Source of the DNA: Zoogloea dura
GTDB taxonomy: Bacteria; Pseudomonadota; Gammaproteobacteria; Burkholderiales; Rhodocyclaceae
Length of the DNA: 64,000 nucleotides
Assembly (NCBI RefSeq): GCF_012927165.1
Contig: NZ_JABBGA010000022.1
Coordinates: forward strand, 24,958 to 88,957
Reading direction: 5' to 3'
In this document: piece after piece, positions 35,930 through 44,971 of the stretch
Layout: every line of letters begins with the position of its first letter
Numbering within the stretch: position 1 is the first letter of the stretch
Position numbers and translations under genes: made by a program
Notes under the pieces: generated by a model
The model's input: only the letters and a program-made list of their open reading frames with translations
The model's database searches: none
Told to the model about the DNA's origin: nothing

Positions 35930-36985
35930 TTACAGGCTGCTGATTTCGGCGGCGCATCCGGAGGTGGTCGGAGCGCCGTCGTCATAGGTGCTCAGGTATT
36001 CCAGCGCGGTCGGCAGGAAGCGCACCAGGCCCTTGTATTCGGCCAGTTCGCGGGGCAGCGTGGACAAGACCCGGTGCAGGCGGCGGCCCCATTTGGGGAC
36101 GCGCACCAGTTCGTCCAGGGAGGCCAGGTAGCCGCGCAGCGGGAAGAGGATCGCGTTGCTGCGGGGCAGGCGCCAGAGGGTCTGCAGTTCGACCCGCAGA
36201 TGCAGCTTGCGGCCGATGTTGTCGAGGGTCAGGGTGGTCCGGTCGGGGCCCCATTCCGGATAGGTCTCGGGCGAGGTGTCGAGGCGCGGGTTGACCGTCA
36301 TGGTCCAGTTGAGGCGGCGCATGGGCTGGCCCTGGCGCAGCATCAGCAGGTATTTGAGGGCGCGCTCGAAGACGCCGGCCTGGTGGGCCAGGGGCACCGG
36401 GCCGTGCCATTCCATGAAGTCCATGCCCACGTCGAACTGCAACGACCAGTCGGCCTGGGCGGTGACCATGCCGGCATCCAGGTAGAGGCTGCCGTTGCGC
36501 TGGTCGAGGATCGCGAAGTCGCCCTGGATCTGCCGGGTGATGTACTCGAAGGGCTCACAGGGCAGGGTGTCTTCCTTGCCGAAGGTGAAGCTCTGTTCAA
36601 TGCCCAGGGGGCGGTTGATCCAGGTCCAGCGGTCACCGTCCTTGTGCAGGCTGAAGAGCTCCGGGTAGTCGGAGGACAGGCATTCCATCAACAGCTCGAT
36701 GCTGTCCCACTGGGCGGTCATCATGTGGGGCAGGGCGGCGTAGCGGCCGGGGTCGCGCTCCAGGGTGATCGCCCGGTCGCGGCATTCGGCGATGTAGTGC
36801 TCGTCCACGTCGATCGGGTTGTTGTACACGGGGGTGAAGCCGCCGCGCACGTGGGGTTCGATGTTGACGCTGTACATGTAGCTGTCTTCCGGGAAGGGGA
36901 AGGGGAAGCGCAGGATCGCGGCGTCGCTGTTGCGGTAGGTGTAGTCACCGCGGTAGGTCTCGTCGGGCTTGAAGAGGATGGTCAT
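35930..36985 (-). CDS. DUF3445 haem-dependent N-demethylase subunit of a dimethylamine monooxygenase (copy 1)
   Basis: A 351-residue DUF3445 protein, the haem-containing oxidative N-demethylase family of dimethylamine monooxygenase. Landmarks are YTYRNSDAAILRFPFPFPED, YMYSVNIEPHVRGG and RLNWTMTVNPRLDTSPETYP. It is nearly collinear with the copy at 45955-47031. The upstream reductase and zinc-ribbon subunit complete a three-gene module (zinc-ribbon, reductase, haem protein). It converts DMA to methylamine and formaldehyde using O2 and reductant (family knowledge); the actual substrate here could be another secondary amine. The ATG follows AGGAGTAGG. Confidence 0.85.
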   Translation of the reverse strand: MTILFKPDETYRGDYTYRNSDAAILRFPFPFPEDSYMYSVNIEPHVRGGFTPVYNNPIDVDEHYIAECRDRAITLERDPGRYAALPHMMTAQWDSIELLMECLSSDYPELFSLHKDGDRWTWINRPLGIEQSFTFGKEDTLPCEPFEYITRQIQGDFAILDQRNGSLYLDAGMVTAQADWSLQFDVGMDFMEWHGPVPLAHQAGVFERALKYLLMLRQGQPMRRLNWTMTVNPRLDTSPETYPEWGPDRTTLTLDNIGRKLHLRVELQTLWRLPRSNAILFPLRGYLASLDELVRVPKWGRRLHRVLSTLPRELAEYKGLVRFLPTALEYLSTYDDGAPTTSGCAAEISSL

Positions 36986-37022
36986 GGCCTACTCCTGAGT
37001 ATGCGTAGTGTTTGGGGGCTGC

Positions 37023-37976
37023 TTACAGGTCGAGAACGAGCAGACCAGACTTGGCGCGGGAGACGCAGGGCATGATGTGCTTGCCGCCGGCCCTTTCGGC
37101 CTTGCCCAGGTAGTGGTCGCGGTGTTCCGGCTCGCCGTCGAGGACGCTGGTCAGGCACACGCCGCAGGCGCCGCCCCGGCACAGGCAGGGAACTTCGACC
37201 CCTTCGCGTTCGATGGCTTCGAGCAGACTCTCGTGTTCGCCCACTTCGATCTCCTTGCCGGAGCGCTGGAGCACCGCGCGGAAGGCTTCACCGCCGGAGA
37301 GGGCATTGCCGAAGCGCTCGCAATGCACGTGGTTGTCGGGCCAACCACCCGTCTCTGCCGCCTCTAGGACGTCGTTGGTGAGGAAGTCGGGGCCGCACAC
37401 GTAGAGATGGCTGTTGGCGGGCTGGCGCAGCAGCAGCGCCGGGATGTCGAGGCGGTGGCCGTCGGCGTCCCAATGCACGAAGACCTTGTCCGGCTCGGGC
37501 AGCCAGGGGGCGAAGCTGTCCTTCTCCTCCTCGCGGCAGCACAGGTGCAGCTCGTAGTCGATGCCCTTGCCGGCGAAGTCGGCGACATAGGACAGGAAGG
37601 GCGTGATGCCGATGCCGCCGGCGACCATGATGTGCTTGCGGGCGCTGCGCTGCGGGGCGAACAGGTTGCCCGGCCAGGAGGTGGTGAGCAGGTCGCCGGT
37701 CTTCAGTTGCTCGTGGATGTAGGCCGAGCCACCGCGGGATTCCGGCACGCGCCGCACGATGATCTCGTAGGCGTCGCGGCTGCCCGGCTTGCTGATCAGC
37801 GAGTAGGCGTTGCGGATCTCCTTCTGCGCGCCCTGCAGCACCACCTGCAGGTGGGCGCCGGTGGCCGACGGGGGCAGGGGGCCGTCGCCCGCATTCTCGA
37901 AGCGGACAAGGCGCAGGGTGGGGGAGATATCGCGGATGGCTGCGACACGCAGCTGCAGTTGATCACCGGTAATCAC
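37023..37976 (-). CDS. PDR/VanB-type reductase subunit of dimethylamine monooxygenase (copy 1)
   Basis: A 317-residue flavin and iron-sulfur reductase. The FMN motif RNAYSLISKPGSRD is near 53-66, the NAD(P) part GGIGITPFLSYVADFA near 117-132, and the C-terminal plant-type 2Fe-2S ligands appear in CRGGACGVC with a distal MPCVSRA. The FMN-NAD-2Fe2S order is that of phthalate-dioxygenase reductase. Its start overlaps the end of the zinc-ribbon gene. It supplies electrons to the DUF3445 haem subunit encoded downstream. Confidence 0.87.
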   Translation of the reverse strand: MITGDQLQLRVAAIRDISPTLRLVRFENAGDGPLPPSATGAHLQVVLQGAQKEIRNAYSLISKPGSRDAYEIIVRRVPESRGGSAYIHEQLKTGDLLTTSWPGNLFAPQRSARKHIMVAGGIGITPFLSYVADFAGKGIDYELHLCCREEEKDSFAPWLPEPDKVFVHWDADGHRLDIPALLLRQPANSHLYVCGPDFLTNDVLEAAETGGWPDNHVHCERFGNALSGGEAFRAVLQRSGKEIEVGEHESLLEAIEREGVEVPCLCRGGACGVCLTSVLDGEPEHRDHYLGKAERAGGKHIMPCVSRAKSGLLVLDL

Positions 37977-38596
37977 GGGAAGACCTCCTCGATGGCGGGC
38001 ACATCGCCGGGGACCTCGGCATCGATCTGGACACCCATGAAGGCGCCGAGGCGGCGGGAAAAGTGGTCACGGACCAGCAGGCGGCGGCCACAGCCGGTGC
38101 AGGCCACGATGTTGGTGGTGACGTTCTCGGTGGTCTCGTGGCAGTGGGTGCACCACACGCGACGCTTGAGGCTGCCGCTGTGGCACAGGCGGATCTGCTT
38201 CTCGTCCAGGCCCGCGTCGATGGCGGCGGTGTGGATCGACCAGATGAAGGGCTCGCTGCCGATGGCGTAGACGCGCTGCTGCATCGTTGCGCCGGACAGG
38301 CGTGCCTTGACGGCGAGCAGCGTGGCGGCGAGGTCGGGCTGCACGTTGGCGCCCGGCAGGGGCAGCTCGGACCCGGATACCACCGTTCTGAGGGCTTCGG
38401 CGACGGAGGTGAAGCTCTTGGAGAGTGCGCTGGCCTGCCCCGGCTGGAGCGCGTCGGCCTCGATGACCAGGAGATGCTCGGCGCCGGCCGTATCGGGGCT
38501 CAGCGAGGAGTAGGTGGGACGGCTGCGCATCGAGGGCGGAGCGGTCCTGTCGTTCAGTTCGCTGCGATGGCCGGCATCACAGGTAGTGGTGTTCAT
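37973..38596 (-). CDS. Zinc-ribbon subunit of dimethylamine monooxygenase (DmmA-family, copy 1)
   Basis: A 207-residue protein. The C-terminal ~70 residues have RRVWCTHCHETTENVTTNIV, then CTGCGRRLLVRDHFSRRLGA; the two CxxC pairs make a zinc ribbon. The N-terminal part resembles a flavodoxin-reductase-like fold (residues 40-135). It matches the paralogue at 44390-44971. Databases call this family dimethylamine monooxygenase subunit DmmA; I do not assign a subunit letter. The ATG at 38596 follows GGAG; the upstream extension crosses the operator-like site. The stop overlaps the reductase start. Confidence 0.78.
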   Translation of the reverse strand: MNTTTCDAGHRSELNDRTAPPSMRSRPTYSSLSPDTAGAEHLLVIEADALQPGQASALSKSFTSVAEALRTVVSGSELPLPGANVQPDLAATLLAVKARLSGATMQQRVYAIGSEPFIWSIHTAAIDAGLDEKQIRLCHSGSLKRRVWCTHCHETTENVTTNIVACTGCGRRLLVRDHFSRRLGAFMGVQIDAEVPGDVPAIEEVFP

Positions 38597-38670
38597 GCTG
38601 TTCTCCAAAAGGCGAAAATCCGGGATCGACTTCCGTAAAGACATGATCGTCCGTAGGGTTATCGAGGGAA

Positions 38671-38688
38671 ATTCGACTTTGGGAGTAG
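38671..38688 (-). promoter_or_regulatory. 18-bp operator-like site upstream of Dmm module 1
   Basis: ATTCGACTTTGGGAGTAG on the plus strand, that is CTACTCCCAAAGTCGAAT reading toward the Dmm genes, about 75 bp before the ATG. The identical 18 bases lie in the same orientation upstream of the APC permease of module 2 (42576-42593). An 18-base identity in two promoters of paralogous modules is unlikely by chance. Confidence 0.65.
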
Positions 38689-38821
38689 CTTCAAGGTGGC
38701 AGCTGCGCGCTGCCCTCGCGGCAGCCATGCCAGACCCTGCAGGCGGACCGCATGGGGGAGAAGGGGAACGGAACGGAAAGGCCGGCCTGGACCGGCAATG
38801 TGCCGGCCCGGCGGGTGGCGC

Positions 38822-39367
38822 TCAGCCCAGCGCGGTCAGTGCGATGAGACCGTGCAGGCCGAGAGCGATGGCCAGCGCAAGAATCCGGATCAGCGATGCG
38901 ATCAGCAGGTTCATGTGTTCGGTGCCCGGCTGCATGCAGGCGAGACGCCGGGCGCCCTGGCGGAGCAGGCGAGCGCTGCGGCTCCTGGCGGCAGCCTTCC
39001 ACAGCACCTGGGCGAGCGGCCGGCGGGCCCGCGGATCGAAGCCGGGGCGGGTGTCGCTGCTGCGCCGTTCGCGGCGGGCGAAGAGGCCCGGGTGGCGGGG
39101 CGCGGTGCAATGGGCGAGCGCGGCGGCGCTGGGGCGGGAAGGCCGCAGGCCGGCACTGCCCGGACGGGGGCCGGCGATGGAGAGGCGCGGAAGGCTCAGG
39201 GGCGGGCGGGTGTGCATGGTGGCAGGCTCGATGGATTCCGCGGCGGGGCGCAGGCGCGGCGGAAGATCTTTTCGGTGCCGCCAGATGCGCCGGGCGGCGG
39301 ATGGTGCTTGCTTATCCATATTCATGGAAAGCTTATTCAGTATTCGGGAAAGGGCGCGGTCCTTCAA
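38822..39367 (-). CDS. Uncertain ORF with a C-terminal hydrophobic helix
   Basis: A frame of up to 181 residues between Dmm module 1 and the NimT-like gene. Most of it is Arg/Pro/Ala-rich low-complexity sequence, the last 30 residues form one hydrophobic helix (NLLIASLIRILALAIALGLH), and no family is recognised. No clear ribbon of conservation or ribosome-binding site was seen. It may be a shadow frame in GC-rich DNA; apart from this the region holds no gene. Confidence 0.2.
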   Translation of the reverse strand: MKDRALSRILNKLSMNMDKQAPSAARRIWRHRKDLPPRLRPAAESIEPATMHTRPPLSLPRLSIAGPRPGSAGLRPSRPSAAALAHCTAPRHPGLFARRERRSSDTRPGFDPRARRPLAQVLWKAAARSRSARLLRQGARRLACMQPGTEHMNLLIASLIRILALAIALGLHGLIALTALG

Positions 39368-39426
39368 CCTGCTATGGCCGTCACCAGGGCTGTCACCAGA
39401 GTCGTCGGTGCGCCTCTCGGTGGGGC

Positions 39427-40608
39427 TCAGTGGGGTATGTGGTGGGCGCGCCCGGCGAGCACGCCGGACACCACCATCAGGCCGGCCAGCCCTGCACCGA
39501 TGTACAGCGCCGTGGTCCAGCTCCCGGTGATTTCATGCAGCTTGCCCACCAGGGTCGGGCCGCAGGCGGCGAGCAGATAGCCGACACACTGGGCCATGCC
39601 CGACAGCGCAGCGGCCTGTTGCGGGGTGGTGGTACGCAAGCCCATGAAGATCAAGGCCAGGATCAGGCTGCCGCCGGATCCCAGGCCGAAGCAGAAGGCC
39701 CACAGGCTGGCCCACGCCGGATGGATGCAGAAGCCCAGCAGGGCAAGGCCGACCAGCGTGGCAAGCGCGGCGGCGACCAGGCGCTGGTCTTTCATGCGGG
39801 TGACGATGGGGCCGAGGACCAGGCCGGGGATGGCCGAGGCGAGCTGCATCATGCCGTGAAGCGAGCCGGCGAGAGAGGGGGACAGCCCCGCCTCGGTGAG
39901 GATAGAGGGCAGCCAGGCGATCAGCACGTAGTACAGCAGGGAGTTGATGCCCATGAACAGCGTCACCTGCCAGGCCAGGGTCGAACGCCACACTCTTGCT
40001 CCCTGGCCCGCCAGCGGCGCGCCTGCCGCAGCGTTGACGGGTTGGGGCGGCGCCCTGTGCCACAGCGCCACGGAGGTGAGGGCCAGGCCCAGGGGGAGCC
40101 CGAGGGCCACCTGCCAGCCGAGGGCATCGCCGAGGGGGACGGCGGCGGCAGAAATCAGCGCCGCTGCGATGCCCATCGACAGGGCGCAGAGCCCGGTCAG
40201 CGTGGCCACCCGGGTGGGGAAGCTGCGCTTCACGAGGCTGGGCAGCAGGACGTTGCCCACGGCAATGCCGGCCCCGATCATCACCGTGCCGGCGTAGACG
40301 CAGGCCACGGGGCCGGCGATGCGGGTGAGCAGCCCGGCGGTGATCAGCAGCAGGGCGCCGGTGAGGGCACGTTCGAGCCCGACGGCCCGGGCCAGGGAGG
40401 CCGCCAGCGGCGATACGATGCCGAAGGCCAGCAGCGGCAGGGTGGTGAGCAGCCCGGCCTGGGCGGGGGACAGCGTGAAGATCGACTGCAGGGTTCCGAG
40501 GAGGGGAGCCACCCCGGTGATCGGGGCGCGCAGGTTGGCGGCGATGGCGAACAGCCCGGCAATCAGGAGGAGGGGCCGGGCGGCGGGAGGGCTGTTGGGG
40601 GGAGGCAT
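39427..40608 (-). CDS. CynX/NimT-family MFS transporter
   Basis: A 393-residue MFS protein with about 12 TM helices. The start ANLRAPITGVAPLLGTLQSI is typical of the CynX/NimT (cyanate/2-nitroimidazole) group. The gene is divergent from an AraC-type gene at 40708, the same arrangement as nimT and nimR in E. coli. It may export a toxic small molecule; the real substrate is unknown. A link with amine metabolism is not evident beyond its position between the two Dmm modules. Confidence 0.85.
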   Translation of the reverse strand: MPPPNSPPAARPLLLIAGLFAIAANLRAPITGVAPLLGTLQSIFTLSPAQAGLLTTLPLLAFGIVSPLAASLARAVGLERALTGALLLITAGLLTRIAGPVACVYAGTVMIGAGIAVGNVLLPSLVKRSFPTRVATLTGLCALSMGIAAALISAAAVPLGDALGWQVALGLPLGLALTSVALWHRAPPQPVNAAAGAPLAGQGARVWRSTLAWQVTLFMGINSLLYYVLIAWLPSILTEAGLSPSLAGSLHGMMQLASAIPGLVLGPIVTRMKDQRLVAAALATLVGLALLGFCIHPAWASLWAFCFGLGSGGSLILALIFMGLRTTTPQQAAALSGMAQCVGYLLAACGPTLVGKLHEITGSWTTALYIGAGLAGLMVVSGVLAGRAHHIPH

Positions 40609-40707
40609 GGGTGACCGGGGAGAAGACTGGAACAGGCTCGAAACTTACCCTGCGCGCCAGAATGTGGATTTAAATAAGATGACAAAAAATCTTTGAATCC
40701 AGCCAAG

Positions 40708-41535
40708 ATGAACCCTCCAGCCTCGGCTCTTGAAACCTCCCTCAGGAATTTTGATGAGAGCCGGATCCACAGCCTGGTCGTGGGAATGCGGGTGGATGTG
40801 GCCGACCACCGGAGCGAGGTGCCGGTCCATCAGCACCGCATGGGCCAGCTGGTCCTGGCCCTGCAGGGGGGCGTGAGCTGCGAGGTGCCCGGGTCCGTGT
40901 GGGTGGTGCCGCCCCGCTGCGCGGTGTGGATTCCGGGGGGGATGCCCCATTGCGTGCGGGCCACGGCGAACGCGCGCATCTGCTACCTCTTCGTGCAGCC
41001 TGGCGCCGCGGCGCTGCCGGCGCGCTGCTGCACCCTGTCCATCTCGCCCCTGGTGCAGGCGCTCATCCTCGACATGGCTGTTCAGGCGCGGGACTACGCC
41101 GAGGACAGCCCCACCGGGCGCAAGGCGGTGGTGCTCCTCGAAGAGCTGGCGCGGATGCCCGTCGAGCAGCTCTTTCTGCCTATCTCCGACGAGCCGAGGG
41201 TGGGGCGTATCGCCAAGATGCTGGCCGATGATCCGGCGGATCGCCGGACCCTGGCCGAGTGGGGACGCCTGGTGGCCATGAGCGAGCGTTCGCTGGCCCG
41301 CCTGGTGCGTCAGGAGACGGGAATGAGCTTCGGGCGCTGGCGCCAGCAATTGCATCTGATCGTGGCGCTGCGTCTGCTCGCCGGCGGGCAGGCGGTGACA
41401 CGCGTCGCCGATCAACTGGGCTACGAGTCCACCACGGCCTTCATCACCATGTTCAAAAAGGCGCTGGGCAAGCCGCCGGCGCGCTATTTCGCGGAGCGCG
41501 ATCCGTGGGGTGGGACGACCACGCCGTCCACGTAA
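40708..41535 (+). CDS. AraC-family regulator, NimR-like
   Basis: A 275-residue regulator with an N-terminal cupin-type sensor (about 30-110; VPVHQHRMGQLVLALQGGVS and IPGGMPHCVRA). The C-terminal AraC HTH (about 175-265) contains RTLAEWGRLVAMSERSLARL and ends VADQLGYESTTAFITMFKKA. The order and divergent neighbour resemble NimR/NimT. It probably controls the adjacent transporter gene. The ATG at 40708 was preferred to a TTG at 40693; neither has a strong ribosome-binding site. Confidence 0.85.
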   Translation: MNPPASALETSLRNFDESRIHSLVVGMRVDVADHRSEVPVHQHRMGQLVLALQGGVSCEVPGSVWVVPPRCAVWIPGGMPHCVRATANARICYLFVQPGAAALPARCCTLSISPLVQALILDMAVQARDYAEDSPTGRKAVVLLEELARMPVEQLFLPISDEPRVGRIAKMLADDPADRRTLAEWGRLVAMSERSLARLVRQETGMSFGRWRQQLHLIVALRLLAGGQAVTRVADQLGYESTTAFITMFKKALGKPPARYFAERDPWGGTTTPST

Positions 41536-41537
41536 AA

Positions 41538-41559
41538 CGGCCCCCGTTTCCGGGGGCCG
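41538..41559 (-). terminator. Intrinsic terminator between the AraC and porin genes
   Basis: A 9-bp perfect stem, CGGCCCCCG / CGGGGGCCG, with a TTTC loop. On the minus strand it is followed by TTTTACG, so it mainly serves the porin gene. It also lies just after the plus-strand AraC stop and may work both ways. Confidence 0.75.
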
Positions 41560-41617
41560 CAGCAGGTGCCAACCTTGCTGGGAGAAACGCGGTGCTGCGC
41601 CGGGTTCAGAAAACCCC

Positions 41618-42502
41618 TCAGAAAACTCTGTTGACCGACGCGATCCAGGTGCTCGCGTTCATGTCCTTGGTGGTGCCGTTGCCCGCCAGGCTGGGGTAGT
41701 TCTTCCAGTAGTCGGCACCGGCGGTGGCGGTGTAGGCAAGGCCGAGGGTCCAGCTGCCGGGCATGGCCTTGGTGACGCCGACCTTGTAGTCGCTGTAGTC
41801 CAGGCCCTTGGAGTGGGCGATGGTCTGGCGGCCGGCGTGGAGGGTGGCGGTCCAGGTGGGCAGGAATTCGTAGGCGATGTTGGCCTCGATGTACCAGGAG
41901 CCGTTGGTGTCCTTGCCGGTGACGCCGGCATTGGGCTTGTTGGGGAAGGCGCCAAAGCCGGCGTTGTTGCTGGTGAAGCCGAAGTAGCCCACGTCGGTGA
42001 TGGCGCGGGAGTACTTGACGTTGAGCCACTGCCAGGTGCCGGAGAGGTAGAGCTCGGTGGTGTCGTAAGTCTTGCTGGCGTAGCTGCCGGCGGGGGTGAT
42101 CTTGTCGTAGTTGGCCTTCGGGAAGATGAACTGCAGGACGCCCACGTCGTAGGCAAAGTCGCCCACCGCGCCGCGGTAGCCGCCGTAGATGTCGATCTCG
42201 ACGTTGGCGTTGGCGTACAGGTTGGCGCTGGTGTTGGACAGCCAGGTGCCGACGTAGAAGCCGGAGGCGTGGGCGTAGTCGAAGCCGCCCTGCAGGGCCG
42301 GGTTGCCCCAGGTCTGGCGGATGCCGCGGAAGACGTATTCCGACACCACGCCGACGTTGGAGGTGAGCTCCGGCGCGGCGGCGGGGGCGGCCTCCTCGGC
42401 CATCACGGAACAGGCGAAGGTGGCGGCTGCCAGACCGAGAGTCAGGCCCAGGGCCGACCTCGCGCCCGGCCGGCGGGCTGCATTGCTAAGTGCACTTTTC
42501 AT
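41618..42502 (-). CDS. TorF-family putative porin
   Basis: A 294-residue outer-membrane protein. A signal peptide (LGLTLGLAAATFACSVMA, cleavage near residue 35) precedes TSNVGVVSEYVFRGIRQTWG, the hallmark of this family. Alternating beta strands run to the aromatic C-terminus SVNRVF. The family is named from TorF near trimethylamine N-oxide genes in Shewanella (recalled). Here it is divergent from an APC permease, with the shared operator-like site between them, so it may be the outer-membrane entry route for methylated amines or TMAO. The start at 42502 was chosen by the signal peptide. Confidence 0.82.
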   Translation of the reverse strand: MKSALSNAARRPGARSALGLTLGLAAATFACSVMAEEAAPAAAPELTSNVGVVSEYVFRGIRQTWGNPALQGGFDYAHASGFYVGTWLSNTSANLYANANVEIDIYGGYRGAVGDFAYDVGVLQFIFPKANYDKITPAGSYASKTYDTTELYLSGTWQWLNVKYSRAITDVGYFGFTSNNAGFGAFPNKPNAGVTGKDTNGSWYIEANIAYEFLPTWTATLHAGRQTIAHSKGLDYSDYKVGVTKAMPGSWTLGLAYTATAGADYWKNYPSLAGNGTTKDMNASTWIASVNRVF

Positions 42503-42575
42503 CGTTTGCCTCTGTCTGTGTTGGGATGCGGCCATTTCACGCCCGCGTGCGTACTCCCTCAATTCCCCCTCCGAC

Positions 42576-42593
42576 CTACTCCCAAAGTCGAAT
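42576..42593 (+). promoter_or_regulatory. 18-bp operator-like site upstream of APC copy 2 and porin
   Basis: CTACTCCCAAAGTCGAAT, identical to the complement of 38671-38688. It lies about 97 bp before the permease ATG and 74 bp before the divergent porin ATG. A second half, GTACTCCC, lies 25 bp to the left at 42551-42558, suggesting paired sites. Confidence 0.65.
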
Positions 42594-42689
42594 TGTCCGC
42601 CGCCGCCGCCAAGTGGAGAGTGGGCTGCACAAAGCACACAAGCTTGCGCAGCACGGGCAGCACCTTTTTTCGACTCCAGGAGAATGCAG

Positions 42690-44378
42690 ATGAACACGAC
42701 GACAGTGGATGCCGTAAGCGGCATCGGGGGCGGCGGCAGTGCGACGCTCCACCGCAAGATCGGTTGGGCGGGTGCCTTCTGGGTGGCCAGCGGAGTGCCG
42801 GCCCTGGTGCTCTTCTCGATTGGCTCCATTGCCGCCACCGTGGGCAAGCCGTCGTGGGCGGTGTGGATCATCTCGATTGCCTTCGGCTTCCTGCAGTCCT
42901 TTTCTTATGCGGAGATCGCCGGCCTGTTCCCCCACAAGTCGGGCGGTGCGTCGGTGTATGGGGCGGTGGCCTGGGTGCGCTACAGCAAGATGCTGGCGCC
43001 CCTGTCGGTGTGGTGTAACTGGCTGGCCTGGTCGCCGGTGCTGGCCATCGGCTCCGGGCTGGCGGCGGGCTACATCCTGTCCATCCTGTTTGCGCCGGAC
43101 GCGGCCATCAACACCTGGCAGATCACCCTGATGGACCTCTCCGGGATCAAGGCCGGGCTGTCGCTGCGCATCAACGCCACCTTCGTGCTGGGCGCGGCGG
43201 TGCTGCTGGCGGCCTTTGCGATCCAGCACCGGGGCATCCTGCAGGCGGCGCGCATGCAGATGGTGCTGGGTGTTGCCGCGCTGGCGCCGCTGATGCTGAT
43301 CGGCCTGTGGCCGCTGGTCTCCGGCGATGTGCCGGCGGCCAACCTGGCGCCCCTCTTCCCGCTGGCCAAGGACGCCGGCGGTGCGGTGATCGACGGCAGC
43401 TGGGACATGGCGGGCTTCACCCTGATCGCCGGCGGCCTCTTCATGGCGGCCTGGTCCACTTACGGTTTCGAGACGGCGGTGTGCTACACCCGCGAGTTCC
43501 GCAATCCGCGCACCGACACCTTCAAGGCCATCCTGTACTCCGGCCTGCTGTGCATCTTCGTGTTCACCGTGGTGCCGCTGGCCTTCCAGGGTTCCATCGG
43601 CCTCGGCCAGCTGGTCACCCCGGAGGTGAAGGACGCGGCCGGCGTGGTGGTCACCCCGGCGGTGTACGACGGCATCCTGTCGCCCGACATCTACAGCGGC
43701 ATGGGCGTGGCCCACGCCATGGCCCACATGCTGGGTGGCGGCGCGCTGGTCGAGCATGTGCTGATGGCGATGCTGGTGCTGGCCCTGGTGCTGTCGATCA
43801 TGACCTCGATGGCCGGCTCGTCGCGCACCTTGTACCAGGCCTCGGTGGATGGCTGGCTGCCCAAGTACCTGTCCCACGTGAATGCCAACGGTGCGCCGAC
43901 CCCGGCAATGTGGACCGACCTGGGCTTCAACCTGGTGTTGCTGCTGATGTCCGACTACGTGTTTGTGCTGGCCATCTCCAACGTCTGCTACATCCTCTTC
44001 AACTTCCTCAACCTCAACGCCGCCTGGATCCACCGGGTGGACCGGCCGAACTGGCCGCGTCCGTTCAAGGCGCCGGGCTGGCTGATCGCCATCGGCACCG
44101 TGCTGGCCTTCGTCAATCTGGGCCTGATGGGCATGGGCGCCGACATCTGGGGGGCCGGCACCCTGGCCACCGGCCTGCTGGCGGCGGCGATGATCCTGCC
44201 GGTGTTCTTCTACCGCCACTACATCGTCGACAAGGGCCGGTTTCCGGCGGCGATGCAGGAGGACATGCACCTGGGCAGCGAGGAGGGCGTGGGCACCCGT
44301 GCCGGCATCCTGCCCTACGTCACCCTGGTGGGCGGCGCGGCGGTGATCTACATCGCCCACTCCCTGGCCGTGCTGTGA
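42690..44378 (+). CDS. APC-family amine/amino-acid permease (copy 2)
   Basis: A 562-residue permease, a paralogue of 33897-35612, with about 12-13 hydrophobic segments (VWIISIAFGFLQSFSYAEIA, AMLVLALVLSIMTSMAGSS). Gaps and substitutions between the copies are mostly at the ends. It follows CCAGGAG and starts a plus-strand operon with the second dimethylamine monooxygenase module (11-bp gap to the next gene). Probably imports the amine used by that module; the two permeases may have different affinities or ligands. Confidence 0.87.
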   Translation: MNTTTVDAVSGIGGGGSATLHRKIGWAGAFWVASGVPALVLFSIGSIAATVGKPSWAVWIISIAFGFLQSFSYAEIAGLFPHKSGGASVYGAVAWVRYSKMLAPLSVWCNWLAWSPVLAIGSGLAAGYILSILFAPDAAINTWQITLMDLSGIKAGLSLRINATFVLGAAVLLAAFAIQHRGILQAARMQMVLGVAALAPLMLIGLWPLVSGDVPAANLAPLFPLAKDAGGAVIDGSWDMAGFTLIAGGLFMAAWSTYGFETAVCYTREFRNPRTDTFKAILYSGLLCIFVFTVVPLAFQGSIGLGQLVTPEVKDAAGVVVTPAVYDGILSPDIYSGMGVAHAMAHMLGGGALVEHVLMAMLVLALVLSIMTSMAGSSRTLYQASVDGWLPKYLSHVNANGAPTPAMWTDLGFNLVLLLMSDYVFVLAISNVCYILFNFLNLNAAWIHRVDRPNWPRPFKAPGWLIAIGTVLAFVNLGLMGMGADIWGAGTLATGLLAAAMILPVFFYRHYIVDKGRFPAAMQEDMHLGSEEGVGTRAGILPYVTLVGGAAVIYIAHSLAVL

Positions 44379-44389
44379 GGACTGCGGCG

Positions 44390-44971
44390 ATGATGCACTC
44401 CGACATCAAGAGTCGTCCGGTGTACCAGCCCCTGGTTCCGGACCTGGCGGGCGGCTGCCACCTGCTGGTGGTGGAGGGCGAGACCCTCGTCCCCGGCCGC
44501 CTGGAGGCGCTGGTGGGCGTGTTCGCCCCGGTGCAGGCCAGCCTGCACACCTGGTTGGCGGGTGCGGTTGCCCCGATGTCCGGCCTGGGCAAGCTGTGGC
44601 AGCTGGAGAGCGCCGCCGACGTGGTGGATGCCCTGGCGTGCGCCAGCCGTGGCTACGGCGTGGGCGACCGCCTCTACGTGCAGGGCACCGAGCCCTTCCT
44701 GTGGGCGGTGGCCACCGCCGCCGCGGTGATCGGCTTCGGTGAGAAGCAGGTGCAGCTCCACCATGCGGGCAGCCTGCGTCGCCGGGTGTGGTGCACCCAC
44801 TGCCATGGCATGACCGAAGGCGTGACCACCAGCATCGTGGCCTGTGGCGGCTGTGGCCGTCACCTGCTGGTGCGCGACCACTTCTCGCGCCGCCTGGGCG
44901 CCTTCATGGGCGTGATGGTGGATGCCGAGGCGCCGGGCGAGATCCCGGCCATCGAGGAGGTCTTCGCATGA
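44390..44971 (+). CDS. Zinc-ribbon subunit of dimethylamine monooxygenase (DmmA-family, copy 2)
   Basis: A 193-residue paralogue of the protein at 37973-38596. The zinc-ribbon part is WCTHCHGMTEGVTTSIVACG continuing to CGRHLLVRDHFSRRLGAF. The first ~30 residues differ from copy 1, which is longer. It starts 11 bp after the permease stop (a second ATG three bases later is possible), and its stop overlaps the reductase ATG. Part of module 2: permease, zinc-ribbon subunit, reductase, haem protein. Confidence 0.78.
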   Translation: MMHSDIKSRPVYQPLVPDLAGGCHLLVVEGETLVPGRLEALVGVFAPVQASLHTWLAGAVAPMSGLGKLWQLESAADVVDALACASRGYGVGDRLYVQGTEPFLWAVATAAAVIGFGEKQVQLHHAGSLRRRVWCTHCHGMTEGVTTSIVACGGCGRHLLVRDHFSRRLGAFMGVMVDAEAPGEIPAIEEVFA

